A stretch of DNA of 64,000 bases from a sulfur-oxidizing endosymbiont of Gigantopelta aegis (GTDB lineage: Bacteria > Pseudomonadota > Gammaproteobacteria > GRL18): NCBI RefSeq assembly GCF_016097415.1, contig NZ_JAEHGE010000001.1, positions 3,922,610 to 3,986,609 of the forward strand. Reading direction: 5' to 3'. The notes under the pieces are model-generated. The model was given only the letters and a program-made list of their open reading frames with translations, was not told the DNA's origin and made no database searches. Every line of letters begins with the position of its first letter. Position 1 is the first letter of the stretch. Shown here piece by piece: positions 8,890-19,729 of the stretch. Both the position numbers and the translations under genes were made by a program.

Positions 8890-10022
8890 TATAAAACAGC
8901 CTTGGGATAAGAGCCGAGAATTTTTAATAAGCTGGCACGTTCCTTTATTGCAAGTAAGGCATTGGCAACAGCAGGCTCTGAACTGTGACCATCGACATCA
9001 ATAAAGAATAAATATTGCCATAAGCCACTCTTTGATGGTCTGGACTCAATGCGAGTCATGGATAAACCATTCTCTGCGATTGGCTTTAACAAATTATATA
9101 AGGCGCCTGACTCATTAGCAGATGTCACCATAATTGAGGTTTTATCCGCTAACATTGTATCTTCTGTATTCGCACTTGACTCGACTACTTGTTTGCCTAA
9201 AATGATAAAGCGCGTGGTATTATCCAGTTCATCTTCTATTTTTTCAGCCAGGACATTGAGCTTATATATTTCTGCAGCCGTTTCACTGGCAATAGCCACT
9301 GCACCGACTTCATTAGAGGCTAAACGAGCTGCTTCAGCATTACTATTGACCGGGATACGTTCAATACCGGGTAAACGATTATCAAGCCAATCCCGGCATT
9401 GCGCTAAAGACTGTTGATGAGAATAAACTTTAGTGATAGTGCTTAGCATACTAGAATCATCTAAGGTGATAGCATCCTGTTGCCCCATTAAATAATGATG
9501 GATTCTTAATGAAACTTCACCACAGATATTTAAGGGCGAGTCAATGAGCATATCCAAAGTATGACTGATAACACCTTCAGTGGAATTTTCCACCGGTACT
9601 ACGCCATAATGACAAGAATCGGCTTCTACCTCACGAAATACCTCATCAATGCCGGAAAAAGGCATAGTGAGAACTGAATGACCAAAGTGTTTTAAGGCTG
9701 CGGCTTGGGTGAAAGTACCCTTAGGACCTAAAAAGGCAATTTTCATCGGTTGTTCAAGTGCTAGACAGGTAGACATGACTTCCCGAAATAAACGTGCCAT
9801 TTCTTCATCACTAATCGGTCCGGTATTACGATCCATTACTTTACGTAATACTTGAGCCTCACGCTCGGGTCGATAAAAAATGGCGTTTTCACCCTCTTTT
9901 AACTCAGCCATTTTGACATCGGCTACTTTTTTGGCACAACGGGCACGTTGATTCAGTAACAACTGGATTTGCTGATCCAGTTTATCTATTTCATCGCGAA
10001 TGGGTATAAGATCGTCACTCAA
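8889..10022 (-). CDS. pheA: Bifunctional chorismate mutase / prephenate dehydratase (P-protein)
   Basis: Converts chorismate to prephenate and then phenylpyruvate. In the 377-residue product, residues 1-90 form an AroQ-type chorismate mutase (IRDEIDKLDQQIQLLLNQRA). Residues about 93-275 are the prephenate dehydratase (FLGPKGTFTQAA; VPVENSTEGVI; DNTTRFIILG). The C-terminus is an ACT regulatory domain with ESRPSKSGLWQYLFFIDVDGH, the site for phenylalanine feedback. The length is typical. In a contiguous minus-strand unit with hisC and tyrA. Confidence 0.97.
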   Translation of the reverse strand: MSDDLIPIRDEIDKLDQQIQLLLNQRARCAKKVADVKMAELKEGENAIFYRPEREAQVLRKVMDRNTGPISDEEMARLFREVMSTCLALEQPMKIAFLGPKGTFTQAAALKHFGHSVLTMPFSGIDEVFREVEADSCHYGVVPVENSTEGVISHTLDMLIDSPLNICGEVSLRIHHYLMGQQDAITLDDSSMLSTITKVYSHQQSLAQCRDWLDNRLPGIERIPVNSNAEAARLASNEVGAVAIASETAAEIYKLNVLAEKIEDELDNTTRFIILGKQVVESSANTEDTMLADKTSIMVTSANESGALYNLLKPIAENGLSMTRIESRPSKSGLWQYLFFIDVDGHSSEPAVANALLAIKERASLLKILGSYPKAVL

Positions 10023-10103
10023 GACTCTATTTCCTTAATAAAAATCGTAGGATTGACATTTTATCATAAAATCGATCTGCAATTTATAACAAATGTAATC
10101 TGA

Positions 10104-11288
10104 TTAATTTAATGTCCGTACTGCCAACACCCCTTTAATATTTTTTAGGGTGTCAACCACGTCATTATCCACACAATTATTAACATCAACAATTGTATAG
10201 GCTAAATCACCCTTGGATTTATTGACCATATCAAGAATATTAAGACCAGCATCGGCTAACAGAGAGGATATTTGCCCGAGCATATTCGGTACATTCGTAT
10301 TTGCAATGGTGATGCGATAGCAACTTTCAGATTTGGGCATATTGATTTCAGGGAAGTTCACAGAGAGCTTAATATTGCCATTTTCAAGATAATCTCTCAT
10401 ATTTTCAGAGACGATAATGGCGCAATTATCTTCCGCATCCTGTGTGGATGCACCGAGATGAGGTAAGGTCACCACATTAGGCACATCTTTAAGGGTGTTA
10501 TTGGCAAAATCATTGATATAACCGTATATATCGCCTGATTTAAGCGCTTCAACCATGGCTTCGTCATCAATAATGCCATTTCGAGCAAAATTAAGTATCG
10601 TTACACCCTTTTTTAATCGTTTGATTCGTTCAGCATTAAGCATATTACGAGTGACATCAATCAAAGGCACATGAAAAGTGAGAAAATCGACTTCTGGCAA
10701 CATGGCATCAAAACTAGCAGTCTGCTTAACACTGGATGAAATCATCCAGGCACCTTCCACTGTCAAGCCGGGATCAAGGCCAATAACTTTCATACCCAGA
10801 TCTTCGGCCACCTTAGCAATCGCACGTCCTATGGCACCTAAACCAACCACGCCAAGAGTTTTACCTGGCAACTCAAAACCACCGAAGTTTTTCTTCCCTG
10901 CTTCAATGGCCTTAGAGATTTCTTCATCACTACCTTCCTGACTTTTAGCAAATTCCCAAGCTGGGCCGATATGACGTGCTGACATAAGCATTCCGGCCAA
11001 CACCAGCTCTTTGACAGCATTGGCATTAGCTCCAGGCGCATTAAAAACAGGAATACCCCTAGCACTCATTTTATCGATAGGAATATTATTAACCCCTGTG
11101 CCTGCACGACCAACGGCTTTTAAGCTTGTCGGAATTTCCATATCATGCATTTTGAATGAGCGTAGCAAAATACCATCAGGGTTTTGTATTTCAGAGGCAA
11201 CCTCATAGTTTTCTCGTGGTAATCGTTCAAGACCTGCCACAGAAATATTATTTAAAGTCAAAATTTTATTCATAATAAATGATCGCAT
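10104..11288 (-). CDS. serA: D-3-phosphoglycerate dehydrogenase with C-terminal ACT domain
   Basis: Oxidises 3-phosphoglycerate as the first step of serine synthesis. The 394-residue product shows VGRAGTGVNNI, the Rossmann motif LGVVGLGAIGRAIAKVA, the catalytic Arg region (NFARNGIIDDEAM) and His motif (LPHLGAST). A C-terminal ACT domain (ITIANTNVPNMLGQISSLLADAG) binds serine in relatives. A second in-frame ATG at codon 6 (11273) is an alternative start. AAAGG lies directly against the first ATG and 15 bp from the second, so spacing does not decide. It lies between serC and pheA, pairing the first two serine enzymes. Confidence 0.95.
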   Translation of the reverse strand: MRSFIMNKILTLNNISVAGLERLPRENYEVASEIQNPDGILLRSFKMHDMEIPTSLKAVGRAGTGVNNIPIDKMSARGIPVFNAPGANANAVKELVLAGMLMSARHIGPAWEFAKSQEGSDEEISKAIEAGKKNFGGFELPGKTLGVVGLGAIGRAIAKVAEDLGMKVIGLDPGLTVEGAWMISSSVKQTASFDAMLPEVDFLTFHVPLIDVTRNMLNAERIKRLKKGVTILNFARNGIIDDEAMVEALKSGDIYGYINDFANNTLKDVPNVVTLPHLGASTQDAEDNCAIIVSENMRDYLENGNIKLSVNFPEINMPKSESCYRITIANTNVPNMLGQISSLLADAGLNILDMVNKSKGDLAYTIVDVNNCVDNDVVDTLKNIKGVLAVRTLN

Positions 11289-11402
11289 CCTTTAAAAAAT
11301 CGTGACGTTTATTCATCTTTTTTTAAAGGTTTTGCTGTATCAAAAAAAGATGAACAAACTCTAGAGAAGTGGGGGAAGGTAATTAAATTTTCAATTGAAT
11401 TA

Positions 11403-12485
11403 TTAACTATTAGCCTGAGCAAATTCATTCATAAATTCAACAAGTGTATCAATACCTTCTTCTGGCATGGCATTATAAATACTGGCACGCATACCACCGA
11501 CAGAGCGATGACCTTTTAGTGTTGCCAGGCCTTTTTTTGCAGCCTGTTCAAGAAATTCAGCATCGAGTGAAGCATCTTTTAAGGTAAAGGGAATGTTCAT
11601 CCAAGAACGATAACGTATTTCAACTGGATTGGCATAAAAATCACCCTTATCAATCGCAGCATACAGTTTTTCTGCTTTGGACTTATTAATAGCACTAATG
11701 CCTTCTAAACCACCCTTTTCCAATAACCATTCAAATACTAGTCCTGCCAGATACCAGCTATAGGTTGGTGGTGTGTTATACATAGAATCAGTCTCAGCAT
11801 GTGTCTTATAATTCAACATGGTAGGTGTCATAGCAGATGCATTACCCAATAAGTCTTCACGAATAATAACCAATGTTAAACCGGCAGGGCCAACATTTTT
11901 TTGTGCACCAGCATAGATCATGGCAAACTTTGATACATCAATCGGACGCGATAAAATAGTGGATGACAGATCAGCAATAAGAGGTACATTGCCAGTATCA
12001 GGAATGTAATCAAATTCGACGCCGCCAATGGTTTCGTTTGGCGTATAGTGAACATAGGCCGCATCGGGATTCAGTGTCCAGCTGGAAAAATCTGGTATCG
12101 TTGTAAAGCCTGAATCTTCAGAGCTTGCAACCACATTCACAGTACAATATTTTTTTGCTTCAGCAATCGCTTTTTTAGACCACATACCTGTATTAACATA
12201 GTCTGCGCTGGTTTTATCACCTAAAAGATTTAACGGAATGGCAGAAAATTGCTGGCTTGCACCACCTTGAAGGAATAGCACTTTATAATTGTCCGGGATG
12301 GACATTAGGGTTCTTAGATTGGCTTCAGCTTTGCTGGCGATAGACATGAAGGCTTTACCACGATGGGATATTTCCATCACGGACATGCCTTCATTATTCC
12401 ATTCGAGCATTTCTTCACTGGCTTTTTTGATTACGGCTTCGGGGATCATGGCAGGTCCCGCACTAAAATTGAAAACTCTAGACAT
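11403..12485 (-). CDS. serC: Phosphoserine aminotransferase
   Basis: PLP-dependent conversion of 3-phosphohydroxypyruvate to phosphoserine; also used in pyridoxine synthesis. The 360-residue product starts RVFNFSAGPAMIPE, the family N-terminal signature. It has FLQGGASQQFS, DLSSTILSRPIDV and the PLP-lysine region YAGAQKNVGPAGLT, and ends with GHRSVGGMRASIYNAMP. The length is normal. Upstream of serA on the same strand with a 114-bp gap, downstream of gyrA. Confidence 0.97.
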   Translation of the reverse strand: MSRVFNFSAGPAMIPEAVIKKASEEMLEWNNEGMSVMEISHRGKAFMSIASKAEANLRTLMSIPDNYKVLFLQGGASQQFSAIPLNLLGDKTSADYVNTGMWSKKAIAEAKKYCTVNVVASSEDSGFTTIPDFSSWTLNPDAAYVHYTPNETIGGVEFDYIPDTGNVPLIADLSSTILSRPIDVSKFAMIYAGAQKNVGPAGLTLVIIREDLLGNASAMTPTMLNYKTHAETDSMYNTPPTYSWYLAGLVFEWLLEKGGLEGISAINKSKAEKLYAAIDKGDFYANPVEIRYRSWMNIPFTLKDASLDAEFLEQAAKKGLATLKGHRSVGGMRASIYNAMPEEGIDTLVEFMNEFAQANS

Positions 12486-12551
12486 CTTTTATCCTTTTAG
12501 GTTTAAAAATAAAAAAAATGAGGTAACAGATCAAATAAGCAATTTACATTT

Positions 12552-12634
12552 GTAGGATGTGGTGAGTATAACGAACCGCATCAAAGACGCATATTTAAAA
12601 CCATTGATGCGGTTCGTTCCTCACCACATCCTAC
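12552..12634. repeat. Large imperfect inverted repeat (REP/MITE-like) between gyrA and serC
   Basis: The left arm starts GTAGGATGTGGTGAG and continues to the ACGAACCGCATCAA block (12552-12584). The right arm, 12603-12634, is its reverse complement apart from a few bases. The loop is about 18 bp. A single arm related to it occurs at 5395-5424. Such a long hairpin in an intergenic spacer resembles dispersed palindromic elements. It could also attenuate gyrA-serC read-through. Confidence 0.8.
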
Positions 12635-12700
12635 GTCTGAGGTGTAAACTAAGGTTTGAACTGTGCCAAAATGAGTGCGAACAATATAATTATTAGGATC

Positions 12701-12731
12701 GTAGGTGGGCAAAAAAGCGTGCCCACCCTAC
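12701..12731. repeat. Short inverted repeat just after gyrA
   Basis: GTAGGTGGGCA (12701-12711) pairs with TGCCCACCCTAC (12720-12731), with one bulged base and an 8-base loop. It ends 4 bp from the gyrA stop. No T-run follows on the minus strand, so it is more like a REP-type unit or transcript-end protector than a classical terminator. Confidence 0.65.
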
Positions 12732-12735
12732 AAAT

Positions 12736-15402
12736 CTAGTCGTCTGAGTCTTCAGGCTTGGAAGACTCAGGAGTATCCGAATCAACTGCAGGTGAAGATT
12801 CAATCTCTTCACCTTCAACTACCTGACCTTCAAGAGGCTCACCATCAAGTGCTTCATCATCTTCATCAATCACGGTTTCACAAACACGTTCGATTTGTAC
12901 GAGTTTTTCACCCTTAGTTAAACGAATTAAGCGTACGCCTTGGGTATTTCGACCGACTACTGAGATTTCTGTTGAACGGGTACGAACAATGGTGCCTCCA
13001 TCAGTGATCAACATGATTTCGCTGCATTCATCTAATAAACAAGCACCAACCATAGCACCATTACGATCGGATGTTTTGATGGCTAATACGCCCATACCAC
13101 CACGACCTTTAACCGGATACTCGGAAATCTTGGTACGTTTTCCATAACCGTTTTCGGTAGCCGTTAGCACATAACGATCTTCACATTCCGGTGGCACAAC
13201 AATCAATGATACGATTTTCTGTTCGCCATTGAGCTTAATGCCTCTTACGCCCGTGGCAATACGCCCCATAGAACGAACCAGTGATTCATTAAAGCGTATG
13301 GCCTTGCCTTCAGTGCTAAACAACATAATATCTTGCTGACCATCGGTCAATTGCACATCAATTAATTTATCACCTTCGCGCAATTCAATCGCACGAATAC
13401 CATTAGCCCTAGGGCGAGAATAATCTAATAATGGCGTCTTTTTAACTGTGCCGTTAGCGGTTGACTGTAGTATGAACTGCCCTTCAACAAACTCTTTAAT
13501 CGGTAAAATAGCATTGACTTTTTCACCTTCTGATAAGGGCAGAAGGTTAATAATGGGGCGACCTCTGGAGCCGCGACTTGCCAAAGGCAATTCATAGACT
13601 TTCTTCCAATAGACCTGACCTGCATTGGTAAAGCATAAAATAGTATCATGACTGGAAGCCACAAAGAGCTTATCGATGAAGTCTTCATCTTTCATTGAAG
13701 TGGCTGATTTACCACGACCACCACGACGTTGGGCTGCATAATCAGCTAAAGGCTGAGTTTTTACATAACCTTCATGTGACAAGGTAACCACACGTTCTTC
13801 TTCTGTGATCATGTCTTCCATGTTGAGATCATCTTCTGATTCGCGGATCTCGGTACGACGTTCATCACCGTATTGTGCTAATACCGCTTCAAGTTCTTCG
13901 CGAATAACACCCATTAATACTTCATGACTGCCTAAAATAGTCAGATACCATTTGATTTGCTCAATGATTTCTTTGTATTCGCTAACTATTTTTTCGATTT
14001 CTAGACCGGTTAAACGATGTAAGCGTAAGTCTAAAATAGCTTGAGCTTGAACCGGTGATAGATGATAGCCATCATCTGAAAGACCGTATTGTTCCTCCAG
14101 ACCATCAGGACGTGATTGCTCACCACCACCTGATAATAATTCTTTCACCAGACCGGGTTCCCAAGGACTGGCAATGAGTTTCTCTTTTGCTTCTTGAGGA
14201 TTAGCTGACTCTTTAATGGCTTTAATTAGCGGGTCAATATTTGCTAAGGCGACGGCCTGGCCTTCAAGAATGTGCGCTCTTTCACGGGCTTTTCTCAGTT
14301 GATACACCGTACGACGGTTAACAACTTCACGACGATGGCGGATAAATTGTTCAATGAGTTCTTTGAGATTGAATAATTTAGGCTGACCATCAACTAGAGC
14401 AACCATGTTAATGCCGAAAACATTCTGCATAGCCGTGTGTTTATATAAGGTATTCACTAAAACATCAGTGGATTCACCGCGTTTTACTTCAATAACCATA
14501 CGCATGCCGTCTTTATCGGACTCATCACGCAGTTCTGAAATACCTTCAATTTTCTTTTCTTTAACCAGTTCGGCAATGCGTTCAATCAAACGTGCCTTAT
14601 TCACCTGATACGGCAGCTCTGTCACCACGATACGCTCGCGGCTATTTGGCATTTCTTCGATTTCTACTCGTGCTCTAACACGAATACGACCACGCCCGGT
14701 ATGATAGGCTTCGTGTATGCCACGTGAACCATTAATGATACCAGCAGTTGGAAAATCAGGGCCGGGAATGATTTTTATTAAATCAGGGATAGTAATATCT
14801 GCATCATCAATAAAGGCTAAACAGGCTGTCACCACTTCGGTCATATTATGCGGTGGAATATTTGTAGCCATGCCCACAGCGATACCAGAAGAACCATTAA
14901 TCAGCAGGTTGGGTATTTTTGTCGGTAAAACGACGGGTTCGTGTTCTGATTCGTCATAGTTGGCAGTAAAATTGACGGTTTCTTTGTCAATATCAGCGAG
15001 TAATTCGTGGGAGATTTTCGCCATCCGCACTTCGGTATAACGCATAGCAGCAGGTGAATCACCATCAACCGAACCAAAGTTACCCTGACCATCGACGAGC
15101 ATATAGCGCAGAGAAAAATCCTGCGCCATACGAACGATGGTGTCATACACAGCTGTATCACCATGAGGATGATATTTACCGAGGACTTCACCAACAATAC
15201 GTGCTGATTTTTTATAGGGTTTATTGAAATCCATGCCCGCTTCGTGCATGGCATATATGACTCGTCGGTGAACCGGCTTAAGGCCGTCGCGAACATCTGG
15301 GAGGGCTCGTCCTACAATTACGCTCATCGCATAATCCATATAGGACTGCTTCATCTCATCCACAATATTGATATGGAGGAGTTCTTTTGCAAAATCTGAC
15401 AT
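12736..15402 (-). CDS. gyrA: DNA gyrase subunit A
   Basis: Breakage-reunion subunit of the supercoiling type II topoisomerase. The 888-residue product has the winged-helix core with [17 protein letters not shown] (quinolone-resistance region; Thr at the E. coli Ser83 position, Asp87 kept). The catalytic tyrosine is in AAMRYTEVR (about residue 122), and the GyrA-box QRRGGRGKS lies in the C-terminal beta-pinwheel. The tail is strongly acidic ([10 protein letters not shown] onward). The length is slightly above E. coli (875). It heads the minus-strand series and is followed by serC. Confidence 0.98.
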   Translation of the reverse strand: MSDFAKELLHINIVDEMKQSYMDYAMSVIVGRALPDVRDGLKPVHRRVIYAMHEAGMDFNKPYKKSARIVGEVLGKYHPHGDTAVYDTIVRMAQDFSLRYMLVDGQGNFGSVDGDSPAAMRYTEVRMAKISHELLADIDKETVNFTANYDESEHEPVVLPTKIPNLLINGSSGIAVGMATNIPPHNMTEVVTACLAFIDDADITIPDLIKIIPGPDFPTAGIINGSRGIHEAYHTGRGRIRVRARVEIEEMPNSRERIVVTELPYQVNKARLIERIAELVKEKKIEGISELRDESDKDGMRMVIEVKRGESTDVLVNTLYKHTAMQNVFGINMVALVDGQPKLFNLKELIEQFIRHRREVVNRRTVYQLRKARERAHILEGQAVALANIDPLIKAIKESANPQEAKEKLIASPWEPGLVKELLSGGGEQSRPDGLEEQYGLSDDGYHLSPVQAQAILDLRLHRLTGLEIEKIVSEYKEIIEQIKWYLTILGSHEVLMGVIREELEAVLAQYGDERRTEIRESEDDLNMEDMITEEERVVTLSHEGYVKTQPLADYAAQRRGGRGKSATSMKDEDFIDKLFVASSHDTILCFTNAGQVYWKKVYELPLASRGSRGRPIINLLPLSEGEKVNAILPIKEFVEGQFILQSTANGTVKKTPLLDYSRPRANGIRAIELREGDKLIDVQLTDGQQDIMLFSTEGKAIRFNESLVRSMGRIATGVRGIKLNGEQKIVSLIVVPPECEDRYVLTATENGYGKRTKISEYPVKGRGGMGVLAIKTSDRNGAMVGACLLDECSEIMLITDGGTIVRTRSTEISVVGRNTQGVRLIRLTKGEKLVQIERVCETVIDEDDEALDGEPLEGQVVEGEEIESSPAVDSDTPESSKPEDSDD

Positions 15403-15593
15403 TGAGTGCTTATCTATCCGTTTTTTATGATTTTTCTCAGCAGACTAGAGTCACGATTTAAACTGTATGATGGATTAAAATTTAACTCAAAATAACAACT
15501 AAAACAGGTACTCTAAAAACTGCATTATATTAGCACAAATCAACCGCCTATGGTGCTTAAATTACTAATTAATGATGATATTTTTGACATTTA

Positions 15594-16688
15594 TTAGGCA
15601 TTTGTCATTAATCGCTGCATTTTATCAAGATTAGGCTTTAATACGACTCCTTTTTCAGTCACTATCGCATCCACTAATTCTGCTGGCGTCACATCAAATG
15701 CAGGGTTTCTGGCCTGCGCTCCCCTTGCTGCGACAGTTTTACCACTACAAGTCAAAACTTCCTCTGTCGAGCGCTCTTCAATCGGTATTTCATCACCACA
15801 AGTAATATTCATATCAATCGTAGTGGTTGGAGCCACCACCATAAATTTAATGCCATGATAGCGAGCTAAAATTGCCAAGGCATAAGTACCAATTTTGTTT
15901 GCTACATCACCATTTGCGGCAATTCTATCTGAACCGACAATAATCCATCGTATGGCTTGTTCAGTTTTATCTTGCTCGGCCTTGTCTTGCTTAAGCTGTG
16001 AGGTCTTAATTAAATGTGCGGCAGCACCTTCCACCAATACTGACACAGGGATATCATCATGAACCATTTCCCAGGCGCTAAGACGTGCACCTTGTAACCA
16101 AGGACGTGTCTCATCAGCATAAACATGACTAATTTTCTTATGCTTAAAGGCACTTCTAATCACCCCTAAGGCAGTACCATAACCTCCCGTTGCCAAAGCA
16201 CCTGCATTACAATGCGTCAGCACAGCACAGGGCTCTTCAATTAAACTGGCACCTAGTTCACCCATTTTAACATTGGCATCAATATCATCCTGGTGAATTT
16301 TTTTGGCCAGGCTTAATAGGGTAGCGATGGGGTCAGCAACATCGATACTTTTAATGACCTCACGTAGCAAATCAATCGCCCAAAACAAATTAACTGCAGT
16401 GGGACGCGATTGTGCCAGAATTTGTAAGTCGGCTTCAATATTTTCCTTCCAGTTGATGGGGTCATCGTTAAATCGTTGTCGAGCGGCGACCACAATGCCA
16501 TAGGCTGCGGTAATTCCAATGGCGGGTGCACCACGCACAACCATATCAGTAATAGCCTGTGCAATGGCCTGAACATCGTTGAGTCGAATATAGGTAAACT
16601 CATCCGGCAATAAGCGTTGGTCGAGTAATTGCAGGCAGTCATCCTGCCATAAAAAAGGTTTTATTGCGTCATAAGCTTGAGTGCTCAT
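15594..16688 (-). CDS. mtnA: Methylthioribose-1-phosphate isomerase
   Basis: Isomerises 5-methylthioribose 1-phosphate to the ribulose form in methionine salvage. The 364-residue product contains RGAPAIGITAAYG (about residues 52-64), the catalytic cysteine motif THCNAGALATGGYGTALGV and the catalytic aspartate motif IVGSDRIAANGD. A lysine/glutamate-rich, repeat-like insertion (KQDKAEQDKTEQ) precedes the last motif. It is divergent from mtaD with a 192-bp shared upstream region, so the two salvage genes may share control. Confidence 0.96.
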   Translation of the reverse strand: MSTQAYDAIKPFLWQDDCLQLLDQRLLPDEFTYIRLNDVQAIAQAITDMVVRGAPAIGITAAYGIVVAARQRFNDDPINWKENIEADLQILAQSRPTAVNLFWAIDLLREVIKSIDVADPIATLLSLAKKIHQDDIDANVKMGELGASLIEEPCAVLTHCNAGALATGGYGTALGVIRSAFKHKKISHVYADETRPWLQGARLSAWEMVHDDIPVSVLVEGAAAHLIKTSQLKQDKAEQDKTEQAIRWIIVGSDRIAANGDVANKIGTYALAILARYHGIKFMVVAPTTTIDMNITCGDEIPIEERSTEEVLTCSGKTVAARGAQARNPAFDVTPAELVDAIVTEKGVVLKPNLDKMQRLMTNA

Positions 16689-16880
16689 AAATATCCCTTA
16701 TATTTATCGTGTTCTTAGAATAATCCTAAAATAATCAGTGCATAAGGCGCTCGCAGTAGGTTCAACTGATTTTTTTAGGACAATGGAGGCTTTATTTAAT
16801 TGCTGGTCTATCTTATGATCATTTTCAGATAAGATGTAAGCTACTGGGTATAAAAGTCAATTATAACAAAAAAGAATACT

Positions 16881-18218
16881 ATGAAATCACAATTGGTCGA
16901 TTCTATAATACATGCTCGTTGGATAATCCCCGTTGAACCTGATGAAACAGTCTATGAGAATCATTCCCTAGTTACGCATCAGGGAAAAATTCTTGATATT
17001 TTAACCACCAAGCAATGCAAAAAAAAATATCATAGCCTGACCGAGCATCATCTTAACACCCATGCCCTTATCCCCGGCTTTATCAACACCCATACCCATG
17101 CATCAATGAGTCTCATGCGCGGGATGGCTGACGATTTGCCACTGATGGAATGGCTAACCGATCACATTTGGCCTACTGAGGCTCAATGGGTCAATTATCA
17201 ATTTGTTAAAGAGGGTACTGATTTAGCCATTGCTGAAATGCTTCGTGGCGGTACGACAACCTTTAATGATATGTATTTCTTTCCTGACGCAGTGGCAAAG
17301 TCAGCCGATGAAGCAGGTATTCGAGTTTCACTCGGCTTAATTATGATTGATTTCCCCTCTGCTTGGGCAAAGGACAGTGATGATTATCTCCACAAGGGGC
17401 TGGAATTACATGAGCAATATCGGCATCACCCTTTAATATCCACCGCCTTTGCACCACATGCGCCCTATACGGTTTCAGATGAACCTTTGCAACAAATTAA
17501 AACCTATGCAGAAAAGTTGGATATCCCTATTCATATCCACCTGCATGAAACCCGCGATGAGGTCGAACAAGCGATTACTAATACTGGCATTCGCCCCATC
17601 GCAAGACTGGAAAAATTAGGCTTATTATCACCGCTTCTTGTTGCGGTTCATATGACCCAACTTAAAGATGATGAAATTGAATTATTACAGCGCTATGGGG
17701 TTAACATTGTGCATTGCCCTGAGTCTAACTTAAAATTGGCCAGTGGATTTTGCCCTATTGGGCGATTATTCCGTGCCAAGATCAATGTGGCTCTAGGGAC
17801 TGATGGTGCTGCCAGCAATAATGATTTAGATATGCTCAGTGAAATGCGTACCGCTGCCCTACTGGCCAAAGCTGTTGCTGAGGATGCCTCAATTATTCCT
17901 GCGCACACGGCATTAAAAATGGCGACTTTAAATGGTGCAAAAGCATTGGGCTTGGATAGTGTTACCGGTTCTTTAAGTAGAGGTAAATCTGCTGATATGT
18001 GTGCCATTAATTTGCACACTATTGAAACACTTCCGGTGTTTAGTCCTATTTCTCAGATTGTCTATTCATCCAACAGAGAACAGGTCAGCGGTGTCTGGGT
18101 TCAGGGCAAGCATTTATTGAATAATCGACGTTTAACGACGCTTGACGAAGAACAGATTAAGGACCAGGCCATTATTTGGGCAGAAGCAATGCAGGCCAAA
18201 AAACCACAGAATAAATAA
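16881..18218 (+). CDS. mtaD: 5-methylthioadenosine/S-adenosylhomocysteine deaminase (TRZ/ATZ family)
   Basis: Amidohydrolase-fold zinc deaminase. The 445-residue product has the HTHASMSLMRGMADD metal motif (about residues 71-85), HLHETRDE with a third metal histidine, HCPESNLKLASG, and the metal aspartate in LGTDGAASNNDLDM. This pattern matches MtaD enzymes, which deaminate methylthioadenosine and SAH. Location beside mtnA and ubiG agrees with the Pseudomonas-type order gyrA/mtnA/mtaD/ubiG/mupP. Exact substrate preference is inferred. Confidence 0.92.
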   Translation: MKSQLVDSIIHARWIIPVEPDETVYENHSLVTHQGKILDILTTKQCKKKYHSLTEHHLNTHALIPGFINTHTHASMSLMRGMADDLPLMEWLTDHIWPTEAQWVNYQFVKEGTDLAIAEMLRGGTTTFNDMYFFPDAVAKSADEAGIRVSLGLIMIDFPSAWAKDSDDYLHKGLELHEQYRHHPLISTAFAPHAPYTVSDEPLQQIKTYAEKLDIPIHIHLHETRDEVEQAITNTGIRPIARLEKLGLLSPLLVAVHMTQLKDDEIELLQRYGVNIVHCPESNLKLASGFCPIGRLFRAKINVALGTDGAASNNDLDMLSEMRTAALLAKAVAEDASIIPAHTALKMATLNGAKALGLDSVTGSLSRGKSADMCAINLHTIETLPVFSPISQIVYSSNREQVSGVWVQGKHLLNNRRLTTLDEEQIKDQAIIWAEAMQAKKPQNK

Positions 18219-18288
18219 TAGATGTTTCGACTTTTATAGAAAAATTTACGATAATAGTTAACATGTTCTTTTTATATACCGAGAAATC

Positions 18289-19044
18289 ATGACTGCAACG
18301 CAAGCACAAAATAGCACAGAATCTGATGCCAAGTCTCATTATAATAATGTCGATCCGCAGGAAGTGGCCAAATTTGAAGCCATGTCTACACGCTGGTGGG
18401 ATAGAGAGGGTGAATTCAAACCCCTGCACGATCTTAATCCTGCCCGTTTGGATTATATAATTCAACGCGCCAATGGTATCGAAGGTAAATTAGTATTAGA
18501 TGTCGGCTGCGGTGGCGGTATTTTATCTGAAAGCATGGCGCATGAAGGGGCTAATGTCACAGGCATCGATATGGGTGATGCCAATCTGACCATTGCCAAA
18601 ATGCATCTTTATGAATCCGGTGAAAAAGTCACCTATAAAAAAATAACAGTAGAACAACTTGCCGAACAACAGGCTGGAAAATATGATGTAGTCACCTGCC
18701 TTGAGATGCTTGAACATGTCCCAGATCCGGCGTCAATTATTGCCGCCTGTAATAAACTCGTCAAAACTGAGGGCGATGTCTTTTTCTCCACCGTGAACCG
18801 TAATGCCAAATCTTATGCAATGGCCATTATTGGTGCTGAATACATTATGAAGTTATTGCCCAAGGGCACTCACGACTTTAAAAAGTTTATCCGCCCATCA
18901 GAGATGGATCGTTGGATACGCGATGCGGGATTAAAGACCCAGCATATTTCCGGCATGGACTATAATCCCATCACTGGTGTTTGCAATCTTAGCTCAAATG
19001 TCGATATCAACTATCTTGTTCATGCGCGTAAAGATATTTCTTAG
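18289..19044 (+). CDS. ubiG: Ubiquinone biosynthesis O-methyltransferase
   Basis: SAM-dependent methyltransferase acting on both O-methylation steps of ubiquinone synthesis. The 251-residue product has the UbiG N-terminal pattern [20 protein letters not shown] and the SAM-binding motif [15 protein letters not shown] (about residues 68-82). Further motifs are [15 protein letters not shown] and [11 protein letters not shown]. The length is typical. Co-directional with mtaD upstream and mupP 31 bp downstream. Confidence 0.97.
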   Translation: MTATQAQNSTESDAKSHYNNVDPQEVAKFEAMSTRWWDREGEFKPLHDLNPARLDYIIQRANGIEGKLVLDVGCGGGILSESMAHEGANVTGIDMGDANLTIAKMHLYESGEKVTYKKITVEQLAEQQAGKYDVVTCLEMLEHVPDPASIIAACNKLVKTEGDVFFSTVNRNAKSYAMAIIGAEYIMKLLPKGTHDFKKFIRPSEMDRWIRDAGLKTQHISGMDYNPITGVCNLSSNVDINYLVHARKDIS

Positions 19045-19075
19045 CACCTTTGATTCCTAATTTTAAGAAAAAACC

Positions 19076-19729
19076 ATGATAAAAGCAGTCCTATTTGACT
19101 TAGATGGCACCTTTGCCGACACCGCACCTGACTTGGCTGCCGCCTTGAATCAAGTTTTAATCGAAGAAGGCAAGCCACCTTTGAATTATGAAATCATCCG
19201 CCCTGTTGTCTCACACGGTGGTATCGCACTTATCAAACTTGGCTTTAACTTTGACGAGCAACATATTGATTTTGAAAGGCTAAAACAACGATTTTTAGCT
19301 ATTTACGAAGCCAATATCGCTGAGTTAACACGGGTTTTTGATGGCATTACAGCATTATTAGAAATACTCAAAGAAAAAAATATACCGTGGGGAATTGTTA
19401 CTAATAAGCCTGGCTGGCTCACTGATCCCTTAATGCAACAAATGGGCTATGCACAATCCGCTGCAACCATCGTCAGTGGCGACACGACTGCACAAAGAAA
19501 ACCCCATCCGGAACCGCTATTTTACGCTTGTAAAGAAATGGCTTGTGAGCCTGATGAGTGTATTTATATAGGGGATGCAGAACGCGATATTATCGCTGGC
19601 AATGCTGCAGGAATGCTCACTTTAACAGCCTTATTTGGCTATATTGAGGCAACAGACAAACCGGAAAATTGGGGCGCAGATGCAATGATTTCACACCCTA
19701 AAGAAGTTGAAGCGTTTCTTAATCGCTAA
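19076..19729 (+). CDS. mupP: N-acetylmuramic acid 6-phosphate phosphatase-like HAD hydrolase
   Basis: HAD-superfamily phosphatase of the phosphoglycolate-phosphatase type. The 217-residue product shows motif I DLDGTFADT (nucleophile Asp8), motif II in GIVTNKP, the lysine motif QRKPHPEP and motif IV YIGDAERDI. The position between ubiG and yciK is that of MupP, which in Pseudomonas dephosphorylates MurNAc-6-phosphate in the anhydromuropeptide recycling branch. A phosphoglycolate phosphatase (gph) call is the alternative. Confidence 0.85.
   Translation: MIKAVLFDLDGTFADTAPDLAAALNQVLIEEGKPPLNYEIIRPVVSHGGIALIKLGFNFDEQHIDFERLKQRFLAIYEANIAELTRVFDGITALLEILKEKNIPWGIVTNKPGWLTDPLMQQMGYAQSAATIVSGDTTAQRKPHPEPLFYACKEMACEPDECIYIGDAERDIIAGNAAGMLTLTALFGYIEATDKPENWGADAMISHPKEVEAFLNR

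Noticed and set aside
15403-15593. Riboswitch or small RNA upstream of gyrA
   Set aside because: AT-rich spacer with no convincing conserved structure or motif.
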